Source: Monodelphis domestica
Lineage: Eukaryota > Chordata > Mammalia > Didelphimorphia > Didelphidae
Assembly: GCF_027887165.1 (NCBI RefSeq)
Contig: NC_077230.1
Location: forward strand, 346,079,989 to 346,143,988
Reading direction: 5' to 3'
DNA length: 64,000 nucleotides
This document shows positions 43,801 to 58,800 of this stretch, piece by piece. The notes under the pieces were generated by a model. The model did no database searches, was not told the DNA's origin, and worked only from the letters and a program-made list of their open reading frames with translations. How positions within the stretch are numbered: the stretch's first letter is position 1; each line of letters starts with the position of its first letter. The translations under genes were made by a program, and so were the position numbers.

Positions 43801-46800
43801 ATGGGTAGGAAAAAAATATATATACTTTTAAGTCTGTATCCTAGACATTCACTTAATGTTCACCTAATAAGTTAAGCGGTATCACACAAACAAAAAAATT
43901 CTGTAATTCCAGAAATCAATGCAATTTATCTTCCAGGATCTTCAATGACTTTTAGGCTTAGACACCCTGGAAGTGCTAATCTGACTGTAAAGAATACTCT
44001 GGGAACAAATGATTTACAAGGGCATCCACTGTAACTTACAAATTAGAATTCAAGTTTTTTGTTCTGTAAAAACTGTTAGCTTAGGAATCATTTCTACTTG
44101 AGCCAAAGCTTACTGCCATCAATCTCCTCAGTTTATTCTATTTTCCACAAGCCCCATTAATATTTATTTTAAAGAAATCAGTAAGAAGAAAATATTACAA
44201 CTGATAAAACAATCTCGAAATTTGATTAGTTATATATAAATGGTCTGCAAATATTCAATAATGATGATAATCTATGGAAGCTGCTTTAAGAGAATGAAAA
44301 TATTTAATCTTTACCTTTGCTTTTCAGAAAAAGGCTAACTTACAAGACCTCCTTCAAAATTTTGTATGGAATTGACCAATGTAAGAAGTTAAAAGGAAAT
44401 GCAAAACAGTAAAATTCACTCAAACAGGTATGGAGTATACCCAACTGGGAATGCAGCCAGAAATATAGAAATGGATGGTGATTGGGCTGAAGTCCAAAAT
44501 ATATAAAGGTCATCTGAAGGAAAGATATTTAGCTTGAAGAAGAGAAGACAATGGGATGATAAGGCAGAGAGAGGAGACAGAACATGATAAAAGTTTTTAA
44601 TTATTTGAAGGACTCTCAGGTGGAAGATTCAACTCATTCTACCTGGTCTCAGAGGGGAGAAATATAGACAAAATCACAGGAAGGCAGATTTCAGCTTCAT
44701 AAAAGGGAACAATTCTAATAATGAAACCTATACAAAAGTGGAAAGGGCTGCCTCAAGAGGTGGTGAATTCCATTATCACTGGAGATCTAGTGGTACAGGC
44801 CTGGATGACCACATGTCAAAGATGTTGAAAGGATTTCTATTCTTTTATAGGCTTGATTAGATGACCTTTAAGGGTTTTCCTAGATTTGAAATTCTGTGAA
44901 ACAGAATTGTTCATGTCTGTTGCAAACCCTCAAGTTCAGGAGAAAAAGAAAAATGGGCAATAAGAAGAATTTAGTATCTCATAAAAATTCATCAATAAAT
45001 AGACCAAGATAACTCCAATGCTAACCCAAAAAGAAGTTGCTCAAGCACATGACAATGCTTTAACAAATGTACTTTCACTCATTCATTCACTCACTCACTC
45101 ACTCACTCATTCATTCATTCATTCATGGAGTAATAAAAAGAACAGTGGACCTAGAGCCAAGAGACCTGGTTTTAAATCTTGACTTACACTATTGATTGGT
45201 TGCAAGACCATGGCCAACTTAAATCTCCTGAAGCTTGTTTTCTATGGTTGGTGGGGAAAGTACTGGCTTTGCAATCAAGGGACTTAGGTAAAAATCCCTC
45301 CTATGATATTTACTACCAGTGTGACCTTGGATAAGCCCCTTAACTTTCCTAGGCCTCAGTTTCCTTATCTGTAAAAGGAGAGGGTTGTGTTAGTTGTCCT
45401 CTGAAGTCATTTCCAAATCTAGATTTATAATCAAATAATATTTCACAAGGACTTTGAGGTACTTTTGTAAAGCCAAACACTATATGAATCCCCATATACA
45501 CTAAAATATCTATCAAAGCACTTTCTGTGATAGCCAAGAATTAGAAACAAAGCATTTGCCCATCAATTGAGAAATGACTAAACGAATGATGGTATCTGAA
45601 TGCAATAAAATATTACTGTTCCATAAGAAATGAGGTATGATAAATACAGAGAAGCATGGACAGATTTTCATGAATTGTTGCAGAATGAAGCAGAGCCAAG
45701 AAAACAATATATACAAAGATCACAACAATGTGAATGGAAAAAACAACCACAGAAGGAGTGCTTTATTTTTCAATTTCTCACAAAATAAACTGAAACTAAC
45801 ATTTGTATCAGTTGAAATGAAAAAAAAAATATATCAATCTGCTCTTTCTCTCCTTCTCCCTCAACAGGATTTTGTGACTACTAAGTATTTGAGGCTGGAT
45901 TTGAATCCATGTCTTCCTGACTCTTGAGACCAAAAATCTATCCACCGTACTATCTAGCTGCCCTATAACTCTACTGTAAGTACTATATGAGCACAAAATA
46001 AAGATTAAAAGAAACAAAAAGGAAACACAAAGTACCTCTTAAATTGAGGATAACCTGACTCTTGACTCTTGTATTACTCACCTGCAGATGTGTAAACAGC
46101 AGATATTTTTAAAGTAATGCAAGGTTTAATAAATTTAGCCATCAATAATTATATGAAAAAAATGTTCTAACTCACTCTTGATTAGTGAAATGCAAATTAA
46201 AACATTGAGATACCACCTCACATCTATCAAATTGGCCAATACAGCAGTAAAGAAAAGTGATAAATGTTGGAGGGACACTAATGCACTGTTGGTGGAGTTG
46301 TGAACTGATCCACCCATTTTGGAGGGCAATTTGGAACTATACCCAAAGAGTTATAAACTGTGCATATCTTTTGTGCCAGTAATGCCACTACTGGGTCTGT
46401 AATCCAAAAAAGATAAAAAAATTTTTAAAAGGCTGTGGTGCAGGGGTGGGGAGGGAAGGACCTACTTGTACAAGCAGCTCTTTTTGTGGTGGCAAAGAAT
46501 TAGAAACTGAGGGGATGTCCATCAATTGAGATATGGCTGAACAAACTATGGTATATGTTGGTAATGGAATACTATTGAGCTATAAGAAATGATGAGCAAG
46601 ATGATTTCAGTAAAAACTGGAAAGATCTGTGAGAAATGATGCAGAGCAAAATAAGCAGAACTGGGAGAACATTATACACAATAACAATACTGGATGATGA
46701 TTATCTGTGAAAACTTGGTTATTCTCAGTAATGCAATGATCTAGGACTCTATTGGCAAAGGTGTGGCAAGCATGCCCTAGTGTGCCACTTTGTTCCCCCT

Positions 46801-49800
46801 CTCCACCACACCTGGGGACAATTTTCACCTGACCTGCCCCTCTGCCCAGCAGACCAATGCAAACAGTTCCTCCCTCCACTGTCTGAGGTAATATGTGGGG
46901 TTCACAGGCACCTTGAAGGTACAGTTTAGGCACAAGACTTCTAAAAGGTTCACCAATGCTGATCCAGGACAATCCTGAAAGACTTATGATGGGGAATGCT
47001 ATCCTACTCCAGAGAAAGAACTGTTGGAGTCATCTCTCACATCAGTATATCTTTGGTTTTATTTTGGGGTTTTGGTTATGTATGAGTGTGCTCTTACAAC
47101 AATGACCAATATGGAAGTGTGTTTTTCATGACAATAGAAAAAATGAAAAAAGAAAAAGATTTAATAAATTTAGGACAATATTCAAATCAGTTAGGACAAT
47201 ACTCAAATCAGCCCCAACCCAGTTTTCAATTACTTGCTCAAGTTCATATATAAGAATAAATTTAATATCTGTATCTTAGACAGTAACTGTAAATGGACAA
47301 GTGCCTGCCCCAAAATCAAGAAGATCATACTAAAGAACCACATAATCATAGATTTAAATCAGGGAGAGGCCTTTATGATTAACTAGTTCAAACCCTTTAT
47401 TGTACAAGATGAGGAAATGGAGGCTCAGAGATCAAGCTTAGATGGATTGGGAACAATTTCAATCAAATTAAACTATTTGCTGTTCCAAAAAGTTATCTAT
47501 TTAGTACTACTATCTCAATAATATCTCAGTAAGAGTGGCTACAGAACCATCTTGAAGTCAGGAAGACCTGGTTTTAAGTACTTCCTCTAACATATACTGG
47601 TTGTGTGACCCTAAGCCTCATTTGACCACAGTGCTTTAGGCAACATTATGAGAACCAAATATTGCAGAGCAATTGCTAAACTATATTGTAGATGGGGTTT
47701 TCTCACCAAGAATTCCCAATACAATGATCTCTTAGTTGCCAAATTCAATAGCATTTTCTCAATCCTCATTCTCTTTGACTTCTATACAGCTTTTGACATG
47801 CTTATCATTCTCTCCTCTTTGACATATTCTTTTCTCTAGGTTTTCAGGACAACACTCTCTCTTGGTTTTCTTTGTACTGAACTATTCCTTCTCTGCCTCC
47901 TTTCCTGGAATCTTATTCAAATCATTCTCCCTATTAAGTGTCTCTCAGGATTCTGTCCTAAGCTCTCTCTTTTCTTCTCCCTCTATACTATTTCACTTAA
48001 GTGATTTTTGTCAGCTCCCATGTTAATTGCCACCCCTATTCTGATGATTCTAAAAATCTAAAATTCTACCCCATCTTTCTAATAATTTCCAATCTCACAT
48101 CTCCGACTATCTTCCATACAACTCAAACTAGATGTCCAGTATTCATCTTAGACTCAATACATTCAAAATGGAACTCAATAGGTTCAAGCCAAATCGCATT
48201 CATTTCCCTCAAAGTCACCATTCTTTCGAAATTTCCTAATTCTGAAAAAAGCACTATTTTCCTTTCAGTCAACCAAGTTTACAACCTCATAGTAATAATT
48301 GGTTCTTTGCTTATGCTCATCCCTCAAGGTCAATAACTGCCAAATCCTGTTAACCCTGTCTTCATATCTCTCACATCAGTCTCCTCCTTTCTATAGTAAT
48401 AGACCTTATCATCTCTGACTAGACTACTGCAACAACCTTCTAATTGGCCTCACTACCTCCAATCTCTCTGTTCTCTATATCTGTCCTCCACAAAGCTCTC
48501 AAAATAATATTACAAAAGTATCATCTGACCATGTCTTTCTTTACTCAAGGAACTTTTGGGGTCTCCCTATTGCCACTAGGAACCCCTCAGTGTTAGAGCC
48601 TGTCACAAACTGGCTATAACCAATCTTTTCAGGAAAGTTCTAGCTCACTTGTTCTATTTGCTACTCACCTAATAAGTTAGTTAATAAGTTATTCCATCTC
48701 TCATCTTTGTTCTTTTGTATAATCTGTCCTTCCTGGAATGACTTTGGGTAAACCATAGCACCATTTTGAACCTGTTTCCCCATCTGTAAAATGGAGGTAA
48801 TAATCTCTGTAATATCTACCTGTGTTACACAGGTATTATGAGATAATGAATGCAAAATGACATATAAATGTAAACAATTATTACTTCAGTATCATCTTCC
48901 TTCTTCCTTTTATTAACAGATTCACTTCCTTCTTCATCTTCTTCTTCTTCCTCTATGATCCCTTCTACCATGGTTTTAGAGCCTTCAGGACTCAGAGTCC
49001 CTTCACATCTAAGTTTAAAAAAAAGTGGCAAATTACAAACAATCCTTTCATGTTTTTTCCAGAGTATTCAATATTTTTTATATTTTATAAACAAACTTTA
49101 GCTATGTTTTACAATGTTCCAAGTAGAAAGAGGAAAAGAAAAGCTGTTAGAGATACAAAAAAGTAGATGGGAGCTTTCAAAAAAAAAAAAGCATTTTGAC
49201 ATGAATGTGCTGGATTTTTTTCTTATTCCTTAGTATAATGGAGATATGTTTTTGGGACAAGAAAAAGCCACTTAAGGAAGTTGGGAAGAGGCTAAAGTGA
49301 TACATAGGCTATTTTAGTGGAAAGACTTGCACTTTGAGTCAGACCTTGGTTCAAATCCTATCATTAATGCTTATTCCCTATGTAACTATGGCTAAGTCAC
49401 ATTCTCTTCTCTCTCTTGAGGAAACACAAATGTCCTCCCTAATCTCAAAAGGGCAGCTAATAAAAGACATCCCTTATTTTCAAGGAAATGCTTGTGATTT
49501 ATCTGGAACTCTCAAAAAAAAAAAAGAAGGTACCATGGGAGCACTGGTATTCCTATTATTATCAACAACGAAGGACTTGGAAATAGCTTCCTGTCATAAA
49601 GACAGGAAGAAAATAGATTCCTTAGACTACAGAAAATCAAAGTAGGTTCAAGGACTCAGAGCAATAAAACAACAGCCCACTTTAAAGTAGAAAATTATGC
49701 TTAATCCACACTGAGGTGACTAATACATTAAAATACTTTTCTTCATGAGAATAGGTTTTCAAGAGCCTATTTTGGGGGGGCTTATTAGGCTAAAGAAAAA

Positions 49801-52800
49801 GGAAAACGTAACAAAAAGTAGAGCATAGTCTACTTTGAAAACTAATAAAGTGGGATCACTAAAAGAGACAAATAAATCTGTTTTCTTTTTTAAAAACTTC
49901 TATTTTATTTATTTCAGTCAGCAAAAATCTGCCTTTTCCACCCAAACTACCCTGTCCACATTGAGAACTAAAGAAAAGCAAAGCTTATTACAAAAAAATG
50001 TATAGTCATTCAAAACAAATTTCCATACTGGTCAAATGTAAAAAATTTTTATCGCATCTAGAGATGGTCTTCTCAGAAGGTGGCTAGTATGTTGTCACTA
50101 GTCTTCTGTAATCATGATTGGCCTTATGCTGATAAGAGTTCCTAACATTTCAAAGTTGTTTACTTTTTCTATATTGTTGTCACTGAATAAATCATTCTGG
50201 TTTTGTTCACTTCATTCTGCATCAGTTCATACAAATATTCCCAGGTTTCTCTGAAACCATCCCCTTTCATCATTCTTTTTTTTTTAATAGCATAATAGTA
50301 TTCCATCACATTTACATGCTATATCTTGTTCAGTCATTCAACTGATTAGGAGCCCTCCTCACAGGTTTCCATTGTTTGCTATGTCAAAAAGAGTTGATGA
50401 AAGTGAAGTTCTACTGTCAGTCTCTAACACCCCCTCATCCACTCTGAATATAATTTTCTCTTACCTTCCCTAACTTTGTATCCTTTTCTTAAGATCATCA
50501 AGACAACAGAACTACTTCTATCTCTAATAATTGGGCTTCTGCTCTGACCTCTGATGGTAGGGTTCAGAAGGGAGACTTGTACTATGTCCCCATATTTGAA
50601 TGTAAGCAGTTTATCCTTGTTTAGTAACACATTGTTCCTTCAAGTTTACCTTTATGTTTCTCTTCACTCTTGGGCTTGAACCTTAAAGTTTCTATGCAAT
50701 TGAGCTAAACAACTAGAATAATGAGAAGTCTTCAATTTTATTAAAGGTTCATTTTTTCCCTCTCCAAGCATTAGAATTCATTTTGGTGCATAAGTTATTC
50801 TTGGCTGTAAACCCATTTCTTTTGCCTTCTGGAATATCATATTTCAATTTCTCCACTACTTTTTAGTGGTGACTGCTAAACCATGTGTGATCCTGACTGT
50901 GGCTCGTCAGTACTTGAATCCCTTTTCTTTCTAGAGGCTTTCTGGTAGTTTTCATTTTGCAGTTTGTTTTAGGGTGTGATTGGTGGATCCTTTCTATTAC
51001 AATTTTGTTCTCTGGTTTTAAGAGATCTAGGAACTATTCTTTTAAGATTTCTTGAAATTGAATATCTAGGTTTTTTTGTCATTGATTCCTGATTTTTTTC
51101 TCATCAACTTGTTTTCTTGATCAGTTATTTTTGCTATGATACACCTTACATTTTCTTCCACATTTTTAGTCTTTTGATTTTAATACTTCTTGTTGCTTCA
51201 TGTAGTTACTGACTTCTGTTTGGTCCATTCTAAATTTCAGATAATTTGTTGTTTGGGTAAGATTTTGTACCTTGAGTGCCAAGCTGTTGATTCCCTTTAC
51301 AATTCTTTCCTTCATATGCAGGCCCCATGACCAACAAAATGTATATCTAGACATTTTATCTGATCCCCAGAACCTCTCAAATTTCTCTAAACCAGATATT
51401 ATGCACCAAAAATAAAGTATTTTAGTCATCTCCATGGTTTTGGATACCCAAGAAAAAAAATATTTAAGAAAATGCTTTGAAACATCTACCCCAAGATCAT
51501 TCAGCAACCTTCCTTCACCCTCTCACCTATTCTGACAAATCCAAGGACCCAACACATGAACTTGCGACAAAAGTCAAATTTTCAGGGCAACTAGGTGGCT
51601 CAGTGAATAGATTCAAGCCTAGAAACAGGACATCTTAGGTTCAAATCTGACATAAGACATTTCCTAATTATGTGTCCCTGGGCAACTCACTTAACCCCAA
51701 TTGCCTAGGCTTCTTCTGCCCTGGAACCAATATTTTGTATTGATTCTAGGATGGAAGTTAAGGGTTTAAAAAAAAAAGAACAATTTCTATTCCCCTGTCC
51801 TTTTAAGTGCCATGAAGATACTAGCTCCAGGTTGTGAAAGTTTACTGGGGCCCAAGAAAAACAACTATGATCAGGGCAGGCCTTAGTCTGTGCTACAAAA
51901 GATCACCACAGGAAAGCAGAGGCAAGAAGGAAAAGAACAAGGATAGGGCATGTGTCAGGATTTGAAACAGCCTCTCCTCCATCCAGAGCTTTGAAGGGCC
52001 AAACTACTGAAATCATCTCTGCAGCATCAGTGACTAACAGTCTGAAATGAGCCAGAGAACTGAGGAATAGAACGAGGGACAGGATGCTACATATGGTGAA
52101 CTACTTGGAGATGGGGGTTGGGGACGAAGGGGAGGGAGGTCATACAGCAATCTTCTAAGCCTGAAAAAATCCAACAATCAGTAAAGACTAGGACTAGTTC
52201 AGTCCCCTCCAAAAGTCACTTGGGGCAGAGACATGGGCTGATGAACCGTGAACTGTCCAGTATGGGAGAAGGAGGCTGAGATCCACAAATAAGGGAAATC
52301 ATCATCAGAGGGGAAAGAGTAATAAGGGAAAATGGGAAGGAGGGTAGAACTGAAATTATCAAAAATCTCAGGAAAAAGAAACTCAAAGGCCTTTAAATTG
52401 ATAATTAAGTTATTAAATTATGAAATGGAAGTAGGTATCTCCAGTTCTTTGGGTACTTGTCAAAAAAGACCATGACTGGCAGTGGGAAACAGGTGGTAAT
52501 GAAACTTTAAAAAAGCACAGAGACAAGTGGCAAAAACTGGGGGAGGGATACAGAAGCAGATGGCAGCATGGGAACAGGGAATGGAATGATTAAGTAAGGC
52601 AGGCAGAGTGGGAAAGAGCAGAGAGAGGAGAAGAAGAGAATGTTACTCACAAACCATAGAGTTGGAAGCATTTGGTATCATGGACCCAGTGAAGAAAGAA
52701 GAGGGTTCAAGGAACAGGAGTTTACGGTTTCATTTTTATAGGATTTGGGGGGGGAAACAGACCAACTAACTTCTCCTATCTGTGCCACTTTGGGGCTAGT

Positions 52801-55800
52801 TCATTAATATATCCAAATCATCTTAAAAGTTATTGGCAAAACTTCAAAATCATCATTTCAAAGTTAACAGCACCTTTCTGATGTTCTGCTGGTAGGGAAG
52901 AGTGGAGGACTGGAATTTGTCTGCATTTATATATCAGAACCCTGATGGTGGTGCCTAGATGACTTCTGCTGAGTCATCACATAAGACCAAGCTGTGAATT
53001 TTGATTAATATAAGATAAAACTTATAAATTATGCTCTTTCAATTTTGGGGACAGTTTTGTACATGATTTCCAGGTTCTCTTGACATCTTATTTTCTGCTA
53101 TTGTGCCTTTTTAACAACTACTTATAAACTAATAACTATACTGACTTTCTAGTCAGGAGGTTTTGGTCAGAAGGCCCAAAACAAGATATAATTTTAACAT
53201 AGCTATGAACAGAAGCAGATACAACAACAGGGAAAATATTAATAACAGAAGGAATATGGCATCCAGATCTTGAAAATGAGTTTAGGAAAATATGAATAAA
53301 AACAGCAAAACAAAGGAAAATGATCCAACACTTGAGAAGGAGGACCCTGTGAAATGTGAGAACATGCAACTATAACTCACTGGTCCTGAGTATTTCAAAA
53401 AAAGAAATGAGAATTATGGGAGCAAAAAATAGTGGGCAGAATAGAAAAACTAGAATTTGCAATAGCAAGTCTCATCAAAAAAACAAAGAGAACAATAGAT
53501 TGGAAATACAAATACACAAAAGTGAAAGACAGTCTAGAAGAAAAGCAAAAAAGAAAATGAAAAAAATATGCTCACTATCAAAATAAAATAAACTTATCTT
53601 GAAGATAGCATATAGAGAGACAACCTAACAATCATAAGACTACAAGAAAAACACAAGACAAAAAACATGAACTTCATAATACAAGAAATAATATAAGAGA
53701 ACTGCCCAGAACTTCTGAAAATAAGTAAAATGGAATATCAACAGAAAAAATTCATAGATTACCTCCAAAAAAATCCAATTCTTTCTTCCATAACTCATTC
53801 CCCCCACCAATTTTTTCCTTAGGGTTCTCATTCCATTTATAAAAACATTTTAAAACTTTTTTCAACTTGTTTCATCTCTTCCAGGAATTCTAGTTGAGTT
53901 TGTGCCTAAGCTGAGTAAAATTTTCTCTGAGGCTTTTGCTTATGGTTGTTTTGGTGTCATTCTCTTCTTTTGGGTTTGTGTCTTGAGCTTTCCTGTTACC
54001 ATTAATAATACTTCTTTATGGTGGGATTCTTTTTGATTTTTGCTTATTCTTCCAATCTACTTCCTAACTTTGGATTTGATGTTAAGGTTAGGCTCTGTGC
54101 CCTTCTGAAAGGGCTATTGCCATTTTCTTGAGGTACTGAGTGTTTTTCAGACAAGGTAGGGACTTGCAAATTTCAGTACTCCCAAAGCGGTTTGATCCAG
54201 ATCTGACAGCTGCTCCCTAGTCTGAGCTCTACAAGTTCTTGATCTGGCTTAGGACCTAAGCAACCGCAGATGCTACTAGACTTAGCCCCTATCAAACCAG
54301 CTGAAAAGATCTATTGTTTCAGAGTGATGGAATTTTAAATATTCTAGGATTCTTTTGGTGTGGGATTCTTGCCATAGTTAATTTCTCTGTAGGCTGGGCT
54401 AAAGACAGGAACTGAGAACTCACTCTGCTCTGGGTCTGAGATGAGACACATCACTGTAGCTACTGATGGCTTCTGAACTTCCTTCTTTTTCAATATTCTA
54501 CCCAGAGCCAAAACTACCTAAACACCTCTCTTATACCCCCAGTCAAAGTGTCAAACTTGAAGGTTCCAGGCAAAGTGGTCTGCACAATAATCCTTATACC
54601 TACTTAAATTGCAGAATTGTTTTGAGGAAAGTATTGTAAGCTGCAAAATGTTACAGAAATTATATAACTATAAAGTTTAAGGGTGTTTTGTCATCCACAC
54701 CTCCACAGCTGTAAAGTTTGTTTTTTTATTTTGGCCCAGATGCCTAATGTCTTTGGTATTGGGAACTCTTGGTAAAGAAACTTCCTCTATCAATACAGAG
54801 CAGCAACTAATTGCTGTGTAACTTACAAATTGTAGAGAGTTCTCTAGAACATTGAGAAGTTAAGCGATTTGTTAGTATGTATCAGAAGCAAAGCTTAATC
54901 ATAGGTCATTTTGCCTCCAGGGTTAGATTAATACTCTATACCAAATGACTCCCACAACAAAACAGAAGGAAGCAAAAGTCATCCTTATAGAAATATTCAT
55001 TAATGAATTAACCATTTGTTTAACTAACCCCCCACTCAAAAACCACTCCTGTTTAAGAATTAACATTTATCCTGGCCCACTTGGCCAATTATCTTTATGG
55101 AACAGATTTTTGTAAGGAAACATTTTGATTAATGATTTTTAAAAATTTGTAAAACCCATAGATATTTTTGTGACAACGACGTTTCTTTATCATGCTACAA
55201 GAAAATCAAACATGAAATCTTATTGTTTTGTCATAAGATTTAGGAGAAATCATGACAAAATCATTAAAACAACATTCTTTGTTCATTCTAATTACACATT
55301 ATAATTATCACCTAAATTCTGTTAAAAAGAAATTTACTTCTATAAAATTTACTTTTCATATTTAATATATTTCACATTTTAAGAGTCTCAATGGAAACAC
55401 CTTTTCAACTATTAACTCAGATGCTGATTCTGTTTTAAAGACCTTCATTTTAAGTGCCCTCTTCCCATTACCACTTATCCCTGCAGAAAGAGGATCTGTT
55501 GTACTATATTTGATGTGAACTATTATCATCATGTCAGTACAGCATGTTAACACCATACAAGGTCATTTTCCTTTCTAAACATACCACTGCCCCCAAAGTC
55601 TTTTCCTGACAAAGGACTTTCACAAGAAGATAAAATTAAGGAATTTTGTGACTCCTTCTGCAAAGATCTACAAGGAAATAGAATCTAAGACTACAAAATA
55701 GCAAAGGCCATAGAAAGTGTGAACATAAGCTCACTTACCAAGACCAGGATCCTAGAAGTAGGGAGACTCAGTGTAGCAGTAACAAAGTAGGATCATGTTA

Positions 55801-58800
55801 TTTAAAGCTAGAAGGGACCTTTGAAATAATTTAGTTCAACTACTTAACTGTAGAGAAAAGGGGAAAATATTTGCTGAAGGTAGTTTTAGGGTAAAAAGCA
55901 ATCTACTTATAGAAATATTTAGCATTCTGTATCCAGAGACCTTGTAAGTTGAGAACATAATTAGATCCAAAAAGGCTCTGGATAAAGTATGTAGGTTAAA
56001 ACTACAATGCATAGTTAAAGAATGTTGCTGAAACATCCCTAAACTGTGAGACTGTCTTAGTAAGCAGCTACCAAACTCATTCATCAACTATATGTTGTTG
56101 ACATATTCAGAGACAAAATATGGAATGAACTATAAGGATTGAATAGTGTGTGATAGGGGAATAAAGTTGACAAAAAATGTGGGCAGACTCCAGTTTCTTA
56201 TTCAGTTGTTTAGAAAGCAGCAATTATGTTCACTTTATGTGCCAATAGTTTAGTAATTAACAAACATAAATCAGCCCATTTTTTCTAGAAAACAATATAT
56301 ATATATGTATATATATGGCCTTGTGATTTTATTACTATTATGAGCTTCTGATGAGGAATAATTTCTACCAATGCAGATTGACAACTTCTCTGTAAGTTCT
56401 AGTCTTTAAGAGTTGCCCAGAGCAACTTAAGTCACTTGTCCAGGGTCACACAACCTGTATGGGTCATAGATAAGACTTAAAACAAGGTTTTCTTGGCTCC
56501 AAAGCCAATTCTGTATACACTTATACCATATTGCTTCACAAAAATGTAAAGTTACTAAAATAATTGTCGAAGTCTTACACATTAATTCTTTATATTTTGC
56601 TAGAAGAAAGTACTTTTTAAAAGATTCTGAAAGATAATGAGGAAGCATGTTACCTACTCTTGACAAAGAACTGATGGACTCAAGATGAAGAAAAAGACAC
56701 ATATTTTTTTTAGACAGGGACAATGTGGAAATTTTTTTTGTATGTCTACGCATGTTTAGTATAAGTTTTCCCTCCATTTTTTTAGTGGGGAAAGTTGGGA
56801 GGGAGAAGGAAGATTTAGGGACATGGACTGCCCACCCCCACACACACAAAAGAAAGAAAAAATGTTCCCTAAAGTATTTTTAAATGCATATAAGAGAACA
56901 GAAGGTCCAAGCATTACAACTTTAAAAATTATATGTGTATTGATTATACAAGGTGTCTTAAAAATCTTACTTTAGTCTAAAACTATTAGTCATATGCAAG
57001 TCCTATGTTATTTGTACATATTTATTCTCTCTCTTTCTCTCTCTCTCTAATATCTAAGTACAAAAATCAACCTTCCTGATTGCCTTTCACCACTATTTTA
57101 GCTACATTTTATTGTTGTTGTTTTGTTCAGTAGTGTTTGGTTTTTTTTGTTTTGTTTCGGTAGTGTCTGACTCTTCATGACTCCATCTAGGGTTTTCTTG
57201 GCAGAGATACTGAAGTGATTTCCCACTGCCTTCTCCAAACCATTTTAGAGATGAGAAAACTGAGGCAAATAGGGTTAACTGACTTGCCCAGGATCACACT
57301 GCTAGTAAAGTGTCTGAGGCCAGATTTGAACTGAGGAAGATGATCCTTTCTTATTCATGTCAGCATTTTATTCACTGTTCCACCTGGCTGCAAAAGCCAT
57401 ATTAGAACCCAAATGAAAGCATCTGGGCACTGAAAATAACTGAAATGTATGTTGTGCTACAAACTGTTTTACATATATAATCTCATTTGATCCTCATAAT
57501 CACTCTATTAGGTTGGTATTACAGGTATTATCACTGTTTTATAAATAAGGAAATTTAGAAAAATAAAGTGGTTGAAGCTTGGCCATATAGTTAGCTTCTG
57601 TGGCAGGATGACCAAACCTAGATATTGCAGACTGGAGCTCAATGTCTTCCTACTATACCATACTATGCTATTATTATTCCTGTTTTAGATTAAGAAAGGG
57701 CACCCAAAAGGTAAAGTCTTGTCCAAATTTACACAAGCAAGAGAGCAAGGTCTAAAGCTCATGACCTCTAAAACTTGTGTCCTCTCTATTCCAATATTGT
57801 CATTAGTTGCCAGTCTGTTACTGCTTATCAATTTAAATCTTTGAGCTTTAAGTTAGTTTAAAACTGAGAAGGAAAACAGAATTAGTGGATAACCTGATCT
57901 AGTTTCTGCATCTAGCCCAAATCAGAAAAAACAAGACCTACTGTTTGACTTGGCCAACCATTGAAACTCGGGCAGATTCCAGATTCCGTATCTGGCCACT
58001 CTTCACACTAGAAATAGAAGAAGAGAAAAAATGTTATTAAGCAGTTCACTTTGCTACTTGGTTTGAATGAGGTGGTGATAATGATTTATCTGCTCCTCTT
58101 GCAATTAGGATTACATGTGAATTAATGAAAAATATGACTAGTCTCAATATGAACACTATCTCAGACAGGAAGCTCTGAAATGTGCACAGCATTTCCTGTA
58201 GCATATTTAGTATTATGGAACCAACAAAGTGAAACATAAACCCACTTTGAATAATGGATAGTATAAGGATATGTATATGCCTATATGGATAGTATATGCC
58301 TATGTATTGCCGATATGGATATGGATACGGATATGCCGATATGTATATGCCTAGGTGGATAGTATATGCCTATGTATATGCCTATATGGATAGCATATGT
58401 TTATGTATTTCCTCCATTTAAATTTAAATAGTAGTCTTTGTGGCTGTTGGCCATGAATAACACCTGGGGAACTAGCAAAATGGAGAAGCACAGTCATGTT
58501 CCTTTGTATCCTCAAGAATTAAATCTAGATTGAAAATGATATTGTGTTTGGAAGTACTAAACTGGTTTCATTTCTAGTATATTATTTGGTTTATATATTA
58601 ATATTCTACATTGCCAACAACTCACTTCCTCAAACACACCCACATACACACATATGCATATTCAGCATATTCAACTTTCTCCTAAATGCTATTTCCATAT
58701 TAAATCCTGCTGATATGACTCAACAATGAAAAATCTTAAAATCTATGTTTTAAGTTGCTTTGGCCTACATTTATTTTTTACTTTTACTTAATTCAGAGCT

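Noticed and set aside
53260..54560. Twin-priming inversion of one L1
   Set aside because: The forward and reverse pieces meet tail to tail and neither carries the 3' end, so the geometry does not fit a single twin-primed insertion.
56427..56849. 140-residue minus-strand ORF
   Set aside because: Its C-terminal end is MIR SINE sequence (CDPGQVT), and the rest has no domain. Intronic to PPME1.
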